Made by a program: the position numbers and the translations under genes. Below are positions 26,043 to 34,838 of a DNA stretch of 40,316 nucleotides, piece after piece. How positions within the stretch are numbered: the stretch's first letter is position 1; every line of letters begins with the position of its first letter. Source of the DNA: Methanosarcina sp. UBA5 (GTDB taxonomy: Archaea > Halobacteriota > Methanosarcinia > Methanosarcinales > Methanosarcinaceae); contig NZ_DAVG01000028.1 of NCBI RefSeq assembly GCF_002505485.1, positions 37,738 to 78,053 on the forward strand, given 5' to 3'. The notes under the pieces were generated by a model. It made no database searches. It was not told the origin of the DNA and saw only the letters and a list, made by a program, of their open reading frames with translations.

Positions 26043-26210
26043 ATGTTTAGTAACAATCAATACGCTCTTTTAGGATTTAAAACTTTCGACATTGAAACCC
26101 GCCGCTACAGCCACAGCTATGTGAAAAAAGTGAAATGCAACAAGCACTTCATACATGTTGCCGCAGTCGGTACCCCCAAGAGTTATTCATTTTTCTGCAG
26201 GAGGGCTTAA
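26043..26210 (+). CDS. 55-aa hypothetical protein, coupled to primase gene
   Basis: ATG 26043 follows AGGAG with 8-nt spacing. The product (MFSNNQYALLGFKTFDIETR and on to SYSFFCRRA) is basic, with an FDIET segment reminiscent of the first exonuclease motif of DnaQ/PolA folds, though far too short to be an enzyme. Its last codons contain the GCAGGAGGG ribosome site of the primase, whose GTG starts 2 nt after this stop codon, so translation is probably coupled. Function unknown. Confidence 0.5.
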   Translation: MFSNNQYALLGFKTFDIETRRYSHSYVKKVKCNKHFIHVAAVGTPKSYSFFCRRA

Positions 26211-26211
26211 G

Positions 26212-29076
26212 GTGGCTGAAAAGTATTTACCGGTTAATCCCGACGGTATCCCTCAACTTTTAAAAGACCTTAAACAATGGCTAGTCTGGAAAGTAGGGAA
26301 GGCTGAGAAAGGTAAAAAAAGACAGAAACTATGCTTCTCCTGGCAAAAGAACAATGCAACAGGAAAAGAAGAACTCTGCGTTGCTAGATGGTCCAATCCA
26401 GACTCATGGATGACTTTTGAAACTGCTTTAAAAGTTCTTAAGGAGCACAAAGACTGTAAAGGTCTGCAATTCGTACTTCCTGAGAAGCCTGTAGCCGATG
26501 CTTTAAACTGTCCTAAAATTGTAGGTGTAGACTTTGATAATGTTACTGTCGAGAGTATTGCCAGCCCCGACCATGCAAATCTCGACCCTACAGCAGCAAC
26601 TTTCATCCCTGAAAAACTGCAAGAAATACTAAATCTCGGAACTTATGCTGAGTTGTCACCTAGCGGACATGGTCTTCGTGCACTCTGTCTTGGCGAATTT
26701 CCTGAAGGTGAAGAAACACACAAAAATAACGCTGAAGTGTACCAGTATGGAAAGCTCCTCACTATTACAGGTCACCGATTGAACAGCGCAACACAAAGTA
26801 TCGAGTATGCCCAAGAAGCCCTAACGGCGTTACGTTCAAAGTATTTCAAACAAATTGCCGCCCATGTCGGAACAATCTTACCTAAAACACCTGTAAGTTT
26901 CTCTGACGATGAAATTCTTGAGAAACTGATTAATGAGAAAAACAATGCTGGAGATACCTTCAAAAAGCTATTTTATGAGGGTGATTTGGTCAATAACGGT
27001 AATGACCACAGCGAAGCCGATTATGTTTTAGTGGGCAAAATTTGTTTTTATACCCAGGATGAAGAACAGATCGATCGAATATTTAGACGATCTAAACTGT
27101 TCCGAGATAAGTGGGACGAATCACGTGGGCATTTCTATGGCGAGCCTGTAACATATGGGCAGCGTACAATACGGAAAGCCCTTCTTAAAAGAACATGTGT
27201 TTACACAGGTAAACAGTCCCGCAGTGCTGAAGGTTTAGATTTGTACCCCTTTAACTGTAAAGAGAGCGGGATTTATAAGAATATTGTGCTTAAATCCGGT
27301 GATGAGGTCGAAACATGTATTGCGTCAACACCATGCCAAATTATAGCAATGGGTGTAAATATCGACAGGCATAATGAAATTTTGTATAAACTTAAGATTA
27401 AAAACATACGTGGCGATGAGAAATTCGTTTGGAAGACCACTGCGGAACTTCTGGAGAAAGCCGAAGTGCTGAAGCTACACCAGACTGACATGCAGTTTAA
27501 AGAAAAATGTGCTGTAGATCTGATTGAATATTTCGATATTTACATGACTCAAACAAAAGGAAAATTGCCTGTTGAAGATGCCGTTTCTGTAAATGGCTGG
27601 AAAAAGAACTTCACAACATTTGTAGTTGGAAGCCGTGCAATTACTGCTGAAGGTGTGAGAGAAATTTTACCAATAGACAACCCCACAGCAGAAAACTATG
27701 CTGTTGCAGGCTCGTTAGAAAACTGGATAAAAGGTGCAAAATACATTATCAATTTTCCCGCAGTTAGATTTAAGATGTACAACGCGTTCGCGGCAACGCT
27801 CCTAAGACTGCGTCATATGCCTTCATATTTACTCGATCAACACGCGAGAACAGGACAGCTTAAATCTGATAGTAGCGAACTTGTAGCCTCCATGTTCGGT
27901 AACCCACTAGCCCAACAAGCAGCGGGAAGCTCCACTACTGTGGGTGTACTGGGAATGCTGACGTATTGTGTTGACCTCCCAACATTTATGGATGAGACAT
28001 CCCAAAATATGGAAGCAGCCCGAAAGTTAGCCTATTCCGTCGGTAATGTTGGTAAGAGATTGAAAGGCAGAAACGACGGTAAGACAGGGATTATCATCCC
28101 CACTGAAACGACAACCGTACTGGAAATGACGGGCGAAAATCCCATCATCCCTGAAAATTCGAATGGTGGTGAAGATGTCAGGGTCCTGCCATTAACTGAG
28201 GGTGTCGACACCGTTTTAGCACAAAAGGACATCGCTGATATGAAGTTTCTCATTGAAGAAAATTATGGTCATATCATCGAGTTATACATTCAGGAGCTGC
28301 TGACTTTAAAGGACCAGCTTAAAGATATTTACAATGAGAACCTTGAACGGCTTCCTACCGTTAAAGGAATTTCAGAAAATCGTGTTAAAAGACAATACGC
28401 AGTTGCAGCTACAGCAGGCGAAATTCTAGAGCGAGTATTTAACAAGATAGGTAGTATTGATCCTAAAGACCCTGTTGAAATCTGTACACGATACTTTAAC
28501 CACAACGTTGCTGAGGTGGGCTTTACCGCTGACCATATTAAAGTCTTACGTGCGGTGTATAACTGGTTCGTGGCAAACAAAGTCTATTTCGAAGACCCTG
28601 AAACAGCTGTAAAAGAAATCAGTCACGAGATGTACGGCTGTGTTAAAGAAAAAGATTTGGAACAATTAGTGTGCTTCAACGAAGGAGCACTTAAAAAGTT
28701 TATTCTTAAAGAGTTTGGTCCAGGTAAATATGAGACTGTCACAAATGCTTGGAAAGATGACAATATTCTCAACACATCACAAAAGAGCCTGAAAACAAGC
28801 ACCGGTGAACTAAAAGTTAAAACACTCAAAACTAAAGAAATTCGTATCGGACAAGCTAAGGTGAGTGTAATTCAAATACCACTCAATAACTTTTACAAAT
28901 ACTTAAGCATTCCTGAAGAAGAGCAGGATAAACAGGAAACTAGTGCAGAAGAGCCAAACGATACAAATAACGCTTCTCAAGTACCCCAAACCACTGTTTC
29001 ATCTAGCCTTCCAGTTGTGACAATCGGAGACGATATTGCAGCCTATAATGCACTTGAGTCTGAGGGGCTGATATAA
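26212..29076 (+). CDS. PrimPol - HBD - DUF927 primase/helicase
   Basis: 954 aa from GTG 26212. ATG 26155 is in frame, but GCAGGAGGG right before the GTG fixes the start. N-terminal archaeo-eukaryotic primase-like domain: KQWLVWKV, then the acidic motif VGVDFDNV (about residue 105) and SPSGHGLR (about 148). Next comes a helix-bundle domain as in NrS-1 polymerase (EEQIDRIFRRSKLFRDKWDE...YGQRTIRKAL, about 275-325). Then a DUF927 helicase-like domain (about 350-660) with Walker B-like LPTFMDETSQ (about 590). The Walker A is abnormal (ARTGQLKSDSS where GxxxxGKS/T is expected). The Ser/Thr-rich tail is disordered. Likely primes and unwinds the element's DNA. It abuts the polymerase gene. Confidence 0.8.
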   Translation: MAEKYLPVNPDGIPQLLKDLKQWLVWKVGKAEKGKKRQKLCFSWQKNNATGKEELCVARWSNPDSWMTFETALKVLKEHKDCKGLQFVLPEKPVADALNCPKIVGVDFDNVTVESIASPDHANLDPTAATFIPEKLQEILNLGTYAELSPSGHGLRALCLGEFPEGEETHKNNAEVYQYGKLLTITGHRLNSATQSIEYAQEALTALRSKYFKQIAAHVGTILPKTPVSFSDDEILEKLINEKNNAGDTFKKLFYEGDLVNNGNDHSEADYVLVGKICFYTQDEEQIDRIFRRSKLFRDKWDESRGHFYGEPVTYGQRTIRKALLKRTCVYTGKQSRSAEGLDLYPFNCKESGIYKNIVLKSGDEVETCIASTPCQIIAMGVNIDRHNEILYKLKIKNIRGDEKFVWKTTAELLEKAEVLKLHQTDMQFKEKCAVDLIEYFDIYMTQTKGKLPVEDAVSVNGWKKNFTTFVVGSRAITAEGVREILPIDNPTAENYAVAGSLENWIKGAKYIINFPAVRFKMYNAFAATLLRLRHMPSYLLDQHARTGQLKSDSSELVASMFGNPLAQQAAGSSTTVGVLGMLTYCVDLPTFMDETSQNMEAARKLAYSVGNVGKRLKGRNDGKTGIIIPTETTTVLEMTGENPIIPENSNGGEDVRVLPLTEGVDTVLAQKDIADMKFLIEENYGHIIELYIQELLTLKDQLKDIYNENLERLPTVKGISENRVKRQYAVAATAGEILERVFNKIGSIDPKDPVEICTRYFNHNVAEVGFTADHIKVLRAVYNWFVANKVYFEDPETAVKEISHEMYGCVKEKDLEQLVCFNEGALKKFILKEFGPGKYETVTNAWKDDNILNTSQKSLKTSTGELKVKTLKTKEIRIGQAKVSVIQIPLNNFYKYLSIPEEEQDKQETSAEEPNDTNNASQVPQTTVSSSLPVVTIGDDIAAYNALESEGLI

Positions 29077-30867
29077 ATGCCCTTCATATACCTTGATATC
29101 GAAACAGATAACACTGATAAGCTCGGACTTGACGTCTTTCAGAGTCGTATCGTTACGGTTCAGATGTTACTGCCTTCAGGAAAATCAGTTATAATCAAAG
29201 ACCCTAAAAATTTAGATAACATTAAGAGTGCTTTGGAAAATAACATAATCGTAGGACACAATATTAAATTCGACGCGAAATTCCTGAAACACCATTTCAA
29301 TGTGACGCTTAAAAACGTGTATGACACAATGATAGCCGAATTGGTGTTGTCCGGTGGACTGTATGCAGGTAAAAAAGATATGACAAGCCTGTCTGACCTT
29401 GTCCTCCGTTACTGTGGTGAACACCTGGAAAAAGAAGAACAAAAAGGCTTCAAATATGGAGTTCCATTAACATCTGCACAGCAAAAATATGCCCTTAAAG
29501 ATCTTATATATCTTCCAGAAATTCATAAACAACAGCAAGCGAAAATAAAGCAGCTAAATTTAGAAACTATTATAGACCTTGAAATGAAAGCCATACCAGC
29601 AATGGTGTGGCTAGAACTTTCGGGTATTAAAGTTGATTTAGAAAAACTTGAACCCTTAAAACAAAACGCACTGCAAATCAAGCACGAGGTAGAGAGCACC
29701 ATCTATCACCTTCTAGGAGACTCCAGTATTAATTTAAATAGCCCATCGCAACTTAAAAAAGCCCTCAATAATGCTGGTATCCCCGTAGAGGGGACAAATA
29801 AGGATGAATTGAAAAAATACGATACACCTGTCACAAATGCCATACTTGAGTATAGGGACTGTGAAAAATTTATGAACTCCTTTGTTGATACACTACCTAC
29901 TTACATTAACCCAATTACCACCAGGGTCCACGCTGATTATATGCAAATTGGAGCAGTTACAGGAAGATTGTCTTGTAAAGCCCCTAACATGCAACAGCAA
30001 CCAGCGCGAGGTAAATTAGCTAAGCATTGGAAGGAAATTTTTGTCGCTGAAAAAGGTAAAAACATCGTAACAGCGGACTATTCACAAATCGAGTTAAGGA
30101 TAGTCGGACAGGCAGCACACGATAAAAAATATATCGATGCCTATAATACACCAGGTGTAGACCTTCACAAAAGAACTGCAGCCACATTGTTTCATGTGTC
30201 TGAAGGTGAGGTAACTAAAACTCAGAGGGGTATGGCAAAATCAGTTAATTTTGGGCTTAATTATGGAATGACTGGCAAAGGATTAATAAAGAAAATAAAA
30301 TCTGATGTCGGAGAAGATATCACAGTTGCCCAGGCTCGTCAGTATATTCAAGCGTTTCAAAAGTTATACCCTGAAGTCACTGCACACCTTAAACAAGCTA
30401 GCCAGCACGGTCTCCAAAACAAGTGTGTGCATACATTAGCAGGAAGGTTAATTCGATTTGAAGACCCTTCAGTAATCATTGAAAGAACCTTACCCGATCG
30501 AATCAAGCAGTATGAAAATACACATCATAAAATACCCTCACCTGAAACAATTGCCTACATGAGAGGAGATATAAGAAATCAAGTACTCGGTAAAATAGGA
30601 AGGCAGAGTAAGAATTACCCAATCCAAGGCTTTTGCGCTGACCTTCTTAAAATTGCCTTACATGAAATCTTCCTGAAATTAGAACCTCTAGGAGTGAAGT
30701 TTATAGCTACTGTTCATGATGAGGTTGTTTTTGAGTGTGACGAAAATCAGACTGAATATGTAAAACAAGTTGTTAAAGATGAAATGGAACGCGCCGGTAA
30801 GCATTGGTTCACAGATATACCCTGTATCTGTGAAGTGTTCCACGGAAGTTATTGGCAGAAGGATTAA
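29077..30867 (+). CDS. Family A DNA polymerase (Pol I-like) with proofreading exonuclease
   Basis: 596 aa; the ATG directly follows the primase stop codon, with GAGGGG upstream, so the two are an operon. The 3'-5' exonuclease has all motifs: DIETD (D7, E9), NIKFD (N62, D66) and YALKD (Y138, D142). Polymerase motifs: A DYSQIELR (D334), B RGMAKSVNFGLNYG (R384, K388, F392, Y396), C VHDEV (D548, E549). F at the E. coli 762 position suggests normal dideoxy discrimination. The 5'-nuclease domain is absent, as in phage enzymes. About 50 extra residues lie between motifs B and C. Archaeal cells use families B and D, so this is phage- or plasmid-derived and presumably replicates the element. Confidence 0.93.
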   Translation: MPFIYLDIETDNTDKLGLDVFQSRIVTVQMLLPSGKSVIIKDPKNLDNIKSALENNIIVGHNIKFDAKFLKHHFNVTLKNVYDTMIAELVLSGGLYAGKKDMTSLSDLVLRYCGEHLEKEEQKGFKYGVPLTSAQQKYALKDLIYLPEIHKQQQAKIKQLNLETIIDLEMKAIPAMVWLELSGIKVDLEKLEPLKQNALQIKHEVESTIYHLLGDSSINLNSPSQLKKALNNAGIPVEGTNKDELKKYDTPVTNAILEYRDCEKFMNSFVDTLPTYINPITTRVHADYMQIGAVTGRLSCKAPNMQQQPARGKLAKHWKEIFVAEKGKNIVTADYSQIELRIVGQAAHDKKYIDAYNTPGVDLHKRTAATLFHVSEGEVTKTQRGMAKSVNFGLNYGMTGKGLIKKIKSDVGEDITVAQARQYIQAFQKLYPEVTAHLKQASQHGLQNKCVHTLAGRLIRFEDPSVIIERTLPDRIKQYENTHHKIPSPETIAYMRGDIRNQVLGKIGRQSKNYPIQGFCADLLKIALHEIFLKLEPLGVKFIATVHDEVVFECDENQTEYVKQVVKDEMERAGKHWFTDIPCICEVFHGSYWQKD

Positions 30868-30924
30868 ATTACCCCCTTTTTTCTTTCTTTTCTTTTAGTA
30901 TATTTACATATACACTCAAGATAG

Positions 30925-31019
30925 TGTCAACCGATGTTGTCGTACCTGTATATGCTCTTAGTGTAGTGTCGCTGGGTACGGGATATTTTACAACAATGTC
31001 AACCGATGTTGTCGTACCT
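30925..31019. repeat. 23-bp direct repeat pair in origin-like region
   Basis: A 23-bp sequence beginning TGTCAACCGATG and ending TCGTACCT is identical at 30925-30947 and 30997-31019, exactly 72 bp apart. Each copy ends with the 9-mer of the larger repeat field. Confidence 0.85.
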
Positions 31020-31436
31020 AGGTCAAAAAGATAATCCGTATCAGTAACCACTCTGTCGCACCTGTAGAAAAATAGGTACGACAAGAAATCAATACTGATT
31101 GCCATTTATCGTACCTGTCGTACCAAAAATTGCAAAAAATGGCTAAATATTTTAGAGAAAAAATTTTTTATTTTTTTTGTGAATTTCCAGAAAATTTTTC
31201 AATTTTTTTTCTGAAATATTGGAAGCTTAAATTCAGGTACGACAGGTACGACAGGTACGACAAAAGACTACCGATATCGAATCTCTTGTCGTACCTACTA
31301 ATTTGCTTGGTACGACAGGTACGACAAAGAATAAACACATTAGTAGTAGTATTTAGTAATTTATTAGTTATAGTTATATATAGTAAAGTATCTCAGCAAT
31401 CGTTTTTCAGGGTTAATCTGTCGTACCTGTTGTACC
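30938..31436. repeat. Field of 11 exact TGTCGTACC / GGTACGACA 9-mers (candidate origin)
   Basis: Exact copies on the top strand as TGTCGTACC start at 30938, 31010, 31116, 31287 and 31419. As GGTACGACA they start at 31075, 31236, 31245, 31254, 31309 and 31318. One-mismatch copies are at 31054, 31106 and 31428. Some are tandem (three head to tail at 31236-31262), some inverted. The background is very AT-rich, including an A/T run at 31130-31220. No credible gene lies in 30868-31650. Position next to the polymerase and primase genes and both orientations suggest a replication origin or partition locus. Confidence 0.85.
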
Positions 31437-31658
31437 TGTGTAGGTTTTTGAGTTGTGTATCCTATCTCTTCATGAATTCTTCATCAAACAGCTTGCACAT
31501 AGATTATGGTTTAAGTATTTTCGAGGTTTCAACTCTATACGTAAAAACAGTTAAATAATGTTTACACATTTTAGTTATTATCTGAGCTTATCCCAGCACT
31601 AGTTTCATCCTCAAATAGATAAAAGCTTTAAGAACGATTTTTCGTGATCTGAAACCCA

Positions 31659-31895
31659 TTGATCATTCTTGATTTGAAATTTGGTAAAGGAGTTTTGAGT
31701 TATGTGATAGGCTCTCTGTTTAAACTAAGGGGGGATTATATAGCAACAAACAAAGACGGCGGAAGAGTTGGCGCCATAAAAGATCGGTTTCAAGTATTTA
31801 ATCCAATAACGGGTCTATGGGTTAAATTTAATGCTGTGACAGGTAAAATAATGGGGTCGCAGAAAACAAAATATAGAAATGTTAGGGTAAAATAG
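31659..31895 (+). CDS. Small basic hypothetical protein (64-78 aa)
   Basis: Open from TTG 31659; a GTG at 31701 with GGAG 11 nt upstream gives a 64-aa version. The C-terminal part (KDGGRVGAIKDRFQVFNPIT, then GLWVKFNAVTGKIM) resembles a recurrent short basic domain of hypothetical proteins on plasmids and phages with NPxTGxWxKxxxxTG spacing. It is probably the last gene of the integrated element. Nucleic-acid binding is possible given its charge; no function assigned. Confidence 0.5.
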   Translation: MIILDLKFGKGVLSYVIGSLFKLRGDYIATNKDGGRVGAIKDRFQVFNPITGLWVKFNAVTGKIMGSQKTKYRNVRVK

Positions 31896-32159
31896 AAAAA
31901 ATTTTGATGTAAAGATTATAAGTTTTGATTCTATGAGGAAAAACTCAATTCCTCTTATTCTTATCTTTTTAACCTTTCTAATACTAAGTAATTCATCATC
32001 ATCTTTTTTTAAATGGGGATTGATACTGCAATAGTTTTCAACTTATATCATCAAAAAGAGTCACAGAATAAAACTTATCCTCACATAGCAATCTTGTCGC
32101 GCCTCCGATAACTGCACTTGACACAAAAATAATTGGGATTATTTTGAGGTTCCGCCTTA

Positions 32160-33031
32160 GAGCCTATCCGAAAAATCCTGTTGCTCTAAATGTTATCCTT
32201 GCACATGCTAAATGTATCATAGCAAGGTAATTTTCAATTTTCTTTTCCCATCTTATAAGCAGTCTTCTGAATCTGTTTAGCCATGCATGTGTCCTTTCTA
32301 CAACCCATCTTCTTGCCCTAAAACCTGGTATCTCTATTCTTGTGTTCTCCTCTCCACGTCTTTTGATATGGGCCGTATAACCATATTCTTTAACCAATTC
32401 TCTAATGTCAGGAAAATCATATCCTTTATCCATACAGATATTCTGAATCCCCTCATCTGGAGAAGGTCTTTCAAAAATAATGGCATCTAAAGTCCTTTTT
32501 ACGAGCTTTTTATCATGACGATTTGCTCCATCAACAGTTACTGAAAGTGGTATACCTTTACCCTCTGTTAAAATACTCCTCTTTGTACCTTTTTTACCAC
32601 GATCAGTTGGATTAGCTCCGGTCCCAGTTCCATCTAATGGTGCTTTTGTCATAGCACCGTCAATTGCTTGCCACTCCCACTCTAATCCGTTTTTATTATC
32701 GTACTCCAGAAGACCAGCCATCCACATTTGTTCAAAGAATCCAGATCTTTGCCATTCTTGAAATCGATCATGGACAGTACTTGGAGCTCCATAAAAGCGT
32801 GGCAAAGCTTTCCATTGGCAACCAGTACGAAGAAGATAGAAAATACCACTCAGTATTTTCCTATCATCTTTTCGAGGTCTTCCAGATTTCTTTTTTGGTT
32901 TAGGGAGAGATAATAATGGTCTGATTTTAGTCCAGAATTCGTCAGAGATCTCGTAGTCATGTACGTTTTTTCGTGTAGCCACTAATCGACATTACCCTAA
33001 AATATAGTTATTTTACTTTTCGGATAGGCTC
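32160..33031 (-). mobile_element. IS5-family insertion sequence, copy 1 (intact), 872 bp
   Basis: The terminal inverted repeats begin GAGCCTATCCGAAAA on both ends and TTA duplicates flank it (32157-32159, 33032-33034). It carries one transposase gene. Its right end cuts off the nucleoside-phosphorylase-like gene. Confidence 0.92.
32164..32982 (-). CDS. IS5-family DDE transposase
   Basis: 272 aa, single frame. N-terminal domain of IS5/DUF4096 type (YEISDEFWTKIRPLL, GRPRKDDRKILSGIFYLLRTGCQW). The DDE catalytic core has Asp in WQAIDGAMTK, Asp in ICMDKGYDFPDIREL, and Glu in VVERTHAWLNRFRRLLIRWEK. Complete and apparently functional; it could mobilise the second copy and the MITE. The gene nearly fills the element. 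Confidence 0.95.
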   Translation of the reverse strand: MATRKNVHDYEISDEFWTKIRPLLSLPKPKKKSGRPRKDDRKILSGIFYLLRTGCQWKALPRFYGAPSTVHDRFQEWQRSGFFEQMWMAGLLEYDNKNGLEWEWQAIDGAMTKAPLDGTGTGANPTDRGKKGTKRSILTEGKGIPLSVTVDGANRHDKKLVKRTLDAIIFERPSPDEGIQNICMDKGYDFPDIRELVKEYGYTAHIKRRGEENTRIEIPGFRARRWVVERTHAWLNRFRRLLIRWEKKIENYLAMIHLACARITFRATGFFG

Positions 33032-33699
33032 TTAATCAGAAATACCACGAATCACCAGTGCATCTACTTGTGGGTTAGCATAAGCAGCTTTGAGAAAACC
33101 ATATCCTTCCATCTCTACAGCCAGTGTGTCTCCATAATCAGACTTAATCAATTTATAAGCCTCAGATAAAGATGAACTTAATACTTTTCCACCAGCAGCA
33201 ATGGGTTTGACGAATACAGTAGGTTGTGGATCAGGTATTATCCCGTCAAGATATTGTAACCAGTCGTCCTTTCGAGCCTCGGCTTTCGCTCTATTAATCA
33301 CTTTGTAATTTGGCGAACTCACTTGAGGTCTTATTTTGAAGTTATCCCCAGCTTTACCTGATTCATAACCGTAAACCTTACTAGCAACTACCACATCACC
33401 AAGTTTTACATCATCCTTGACTCCACCAGCCACTCCTACGAAAATTATAATGCTCGGAACAAAATACGAAACTGCCCTTTCTACTTCCAAAGCTGCTTGT
33501 TCATTACCTTCGCCAATCTCTCCTATCGCGACATTCCATAACTGGCCATTAGCTGAAAAGATTCCACATTCATAAATAGTTCCTTGTGGATGTGTTTTTC
33601 CTCAATATCTGTTAGATGATCACGAACCGCAAGATATTCTACAGGAAGAGCTGTGAGTATGACTGCGACACATTTCTTTGCTTCTTTAAATCTTGGCAC
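33032..33699 (-). pseudogene. Nucleoside phosphorylase (PNP/MTAN) domain gene, frameshifted and truncated
   Basis: GTG 33699 with GAAGGAG upstream begins KKCVAVILTALPVEYLAVRD, the usual start of PNP_UDP_1 domains. After LTDIEEK a one-base loss in an A-run (about 33600) moves the rest to another frame: THPQGTIYECGIFSANGQLW and on to GEGNEQAALEVERAV. It then continues FVGVAGGVKDDVKLGDVVVASK, AVEMEGYGFLKAAY and VIRGISD, where the stop comes from the IS junction. The missing C-terminus would hold the end of the domain. This subtype commonly forms the N-terminal module of NB-ARC/TPR STAND proteins, so it may be the remains of another STAND gene. No continuation is found across the IS. Confidence 0.8.
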
Positions 33700-33882
33700 G
33701 CTACTCCTTCCTTACTAATTAATATTAAACGAGTGACAATGACTATTTAAAAATATTTATTACAAATCATGATATAAGTATTGCTAATTATACCGGCGAA
33801 GTCAATATCTTTGAATCGGACGATTACAGAAGTATAGGCAAATATATGTAGAAGGTTAACACAAATAAAATCGGTGAGGAAT

Positions 33883-34225
33883 ATGCTAAAAAATAAAATG
33901 ATAGCATTGCTCATCGTGATGCTATCAGTTTCTTAAACGGTTTGCCATGCCTAATTATTCTCCCAAATGGGTTGCAAAGGATTCACTTCCGGAACAAAAG
34001 GTGAATGCGTCAATAAAATATGACGTCACGGCTACTTCACCAACAAAACACTCTATATTATCAATCACACAACGAATGAATCTTGTATAGTTAATGTTGG
34101 CACCGTGATATGCTGCAAATATCCAAAGCTAGCTGGCTGTAATAATTAAGCTTGAAGCTCTACCGGAGCTGGGATATGCTGTGGATTTGCGGGCCGGCTG
34201 CGAAACTTAACAGTCGCTGGGTAGA
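33883..34225 (+). pseudogene. Decayed gene for Cys-rich secreted protein
   Basis: GGTGAGG precedes ATG 33883, giving MLKNKMIALLIVMLSVS then stop: a signal peptide cut short. Further on, other frames give cysteine-rich stretches: GCKGFTSGTKGECVNKI, a TGA, then FTNKTLYIINHTTNESC, VNVGTVICCKYPKLAGCNN and GAGICCGFAG. Together they look like one exported Cys-rich protein broken by several indels and stops. No intact paralogue is in the window. Confidence 0.5.
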
Positions 34226-34450
34226 AGAAGAACAATTAATAAAACTGAAAACCTTCTAGCAACCTCATCACAAGGTTTGAATCTGAATTGAGTATTTGAA
34301 CCAAACTTCGGCTCAGGATAGCGCGAAGACTGGTAGAGTGAGATCCGGATCTTCGCCGAAGCCTTAGAAATGATAATATCCCGAATACAAACAAATATTT
34401 AAAAAAGTAAGTTGAGAATTTCAACTTTCCATGCTTCTTATTATTCAAAC
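34226..34450. other. 225-nt spacer with dyads
   Basis: Contains the perfect palindrome AGATCCGGATCT (34341-34352) and an arm pair CTTCGGC (about 34307) and GCCGAAG (about 34355) that could fold an RNA hairpin after the winged-helix gene. The 70-aa minus-strand frame here has no family resemblance. Confidence 0.35.
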
Positions 34451-34741
34451 TTAATCTATTATCTGGTTTATTTTATTGTAGAAATCTATGATCAACCTTG
34501 TTGCCTCGTTGTCCATGTTAAGCTGGAAAATTCTGATAGTCTTTCCTAGAGGTTTTTCTCGGACAACGCCTGATGCAACCAAAGGGGTCATAACTCTTGA
34601 CACGCTGGCGTGAGACAATCCAGTTTCTTCAGCTATTCCTGAAAGATAGGTCGGTTCGTTCTGTTTTTCGATCAGGTTCTTAAGGACTGTCATCTGTGCG
34701 GTTTTTCCAAAAATTTTTTCCATTGGATCCATTGATATCAT
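34451..34741 (-). CDS. Winged-helix transcriptional regulator (MarR/ArsR-like)
   Basis: 96 aa. The wHTH core runs KTAQMTVLKNLIEKQNE, then TYLSGIAEETGLSHASVSRV (recognition helix) and VREKPLGKTIRIFQLN (wing), followed by a C-terminal helix likely for dimerisation (ATRLIIDFYNKINQIID). It is a short, single-domain archaeal regulator. The target is unknown; the zinc-ribbon gene upstream on the same strand is 98 nt away. Starts at ATG 34741 or ATG 34732 are both possible. Confidence 0.78.
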   Translation of the reverse strand: MISMDPMEKIFGKTAQMTVLKNLIEKQNEPTYLSGIAEETGLSHASVSRVMTPLVASGVVREKPLGKTIRIFQLNMDNEATRLIIDFYNKINQIID

Positions 34742-34838
34742 CTCAGAGGTGGCTATTCTCTATAAGTGACTTTAGAGTCTATTTAAAAAAGTGGAAAAGA
34801 AAATAAGTGTTGATGTAACTCAGTTACGCGGATAACAC

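Larger units (their letters stand above)
23750..31900. mobile_element. Integrated plasmid- or virus-like element with primase and family A polymerase
   Basis: Bounded on the left by the broken phosphatase-family gene; the right limit is uncertain, before the IS at 32160. Contents in order: tyrosine recombinase, iteron and palindrome region, ribbon-helix-helix protein, 55-aa ORF, PrimPol/DUF927 protein, DNA polymerase I-like protein, a dense 9-mer repeat field, and a small hypothetical protein. No capsid, terminase or conjugation gene is seen, so an integrated plasmid fits best. I could not find a copy of the left junction on the right, so the att sites are unproven. Confidence 0.65.

Noticed and set aside
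31130..31558. Plus-strand 142-aa frame (ends STLYVKTVK)
   Set aside because: It runs through the 9-mer repeat field, giving repeated RYDRYDRYD; composition is not coding-like and no ribosome site is present.
31659..31895. GATAGGCTC inside the small hypothetical gene as an IS end
   Set aside because: Only 9 bases match the IS terminus and the extension does not, so coincidence.
34236..34448. 70-aa frame after the winged-helix gene
   Set aside because: Basic, low-complexity, made partly of the GC-rich hairpin arms; no ribosome site.
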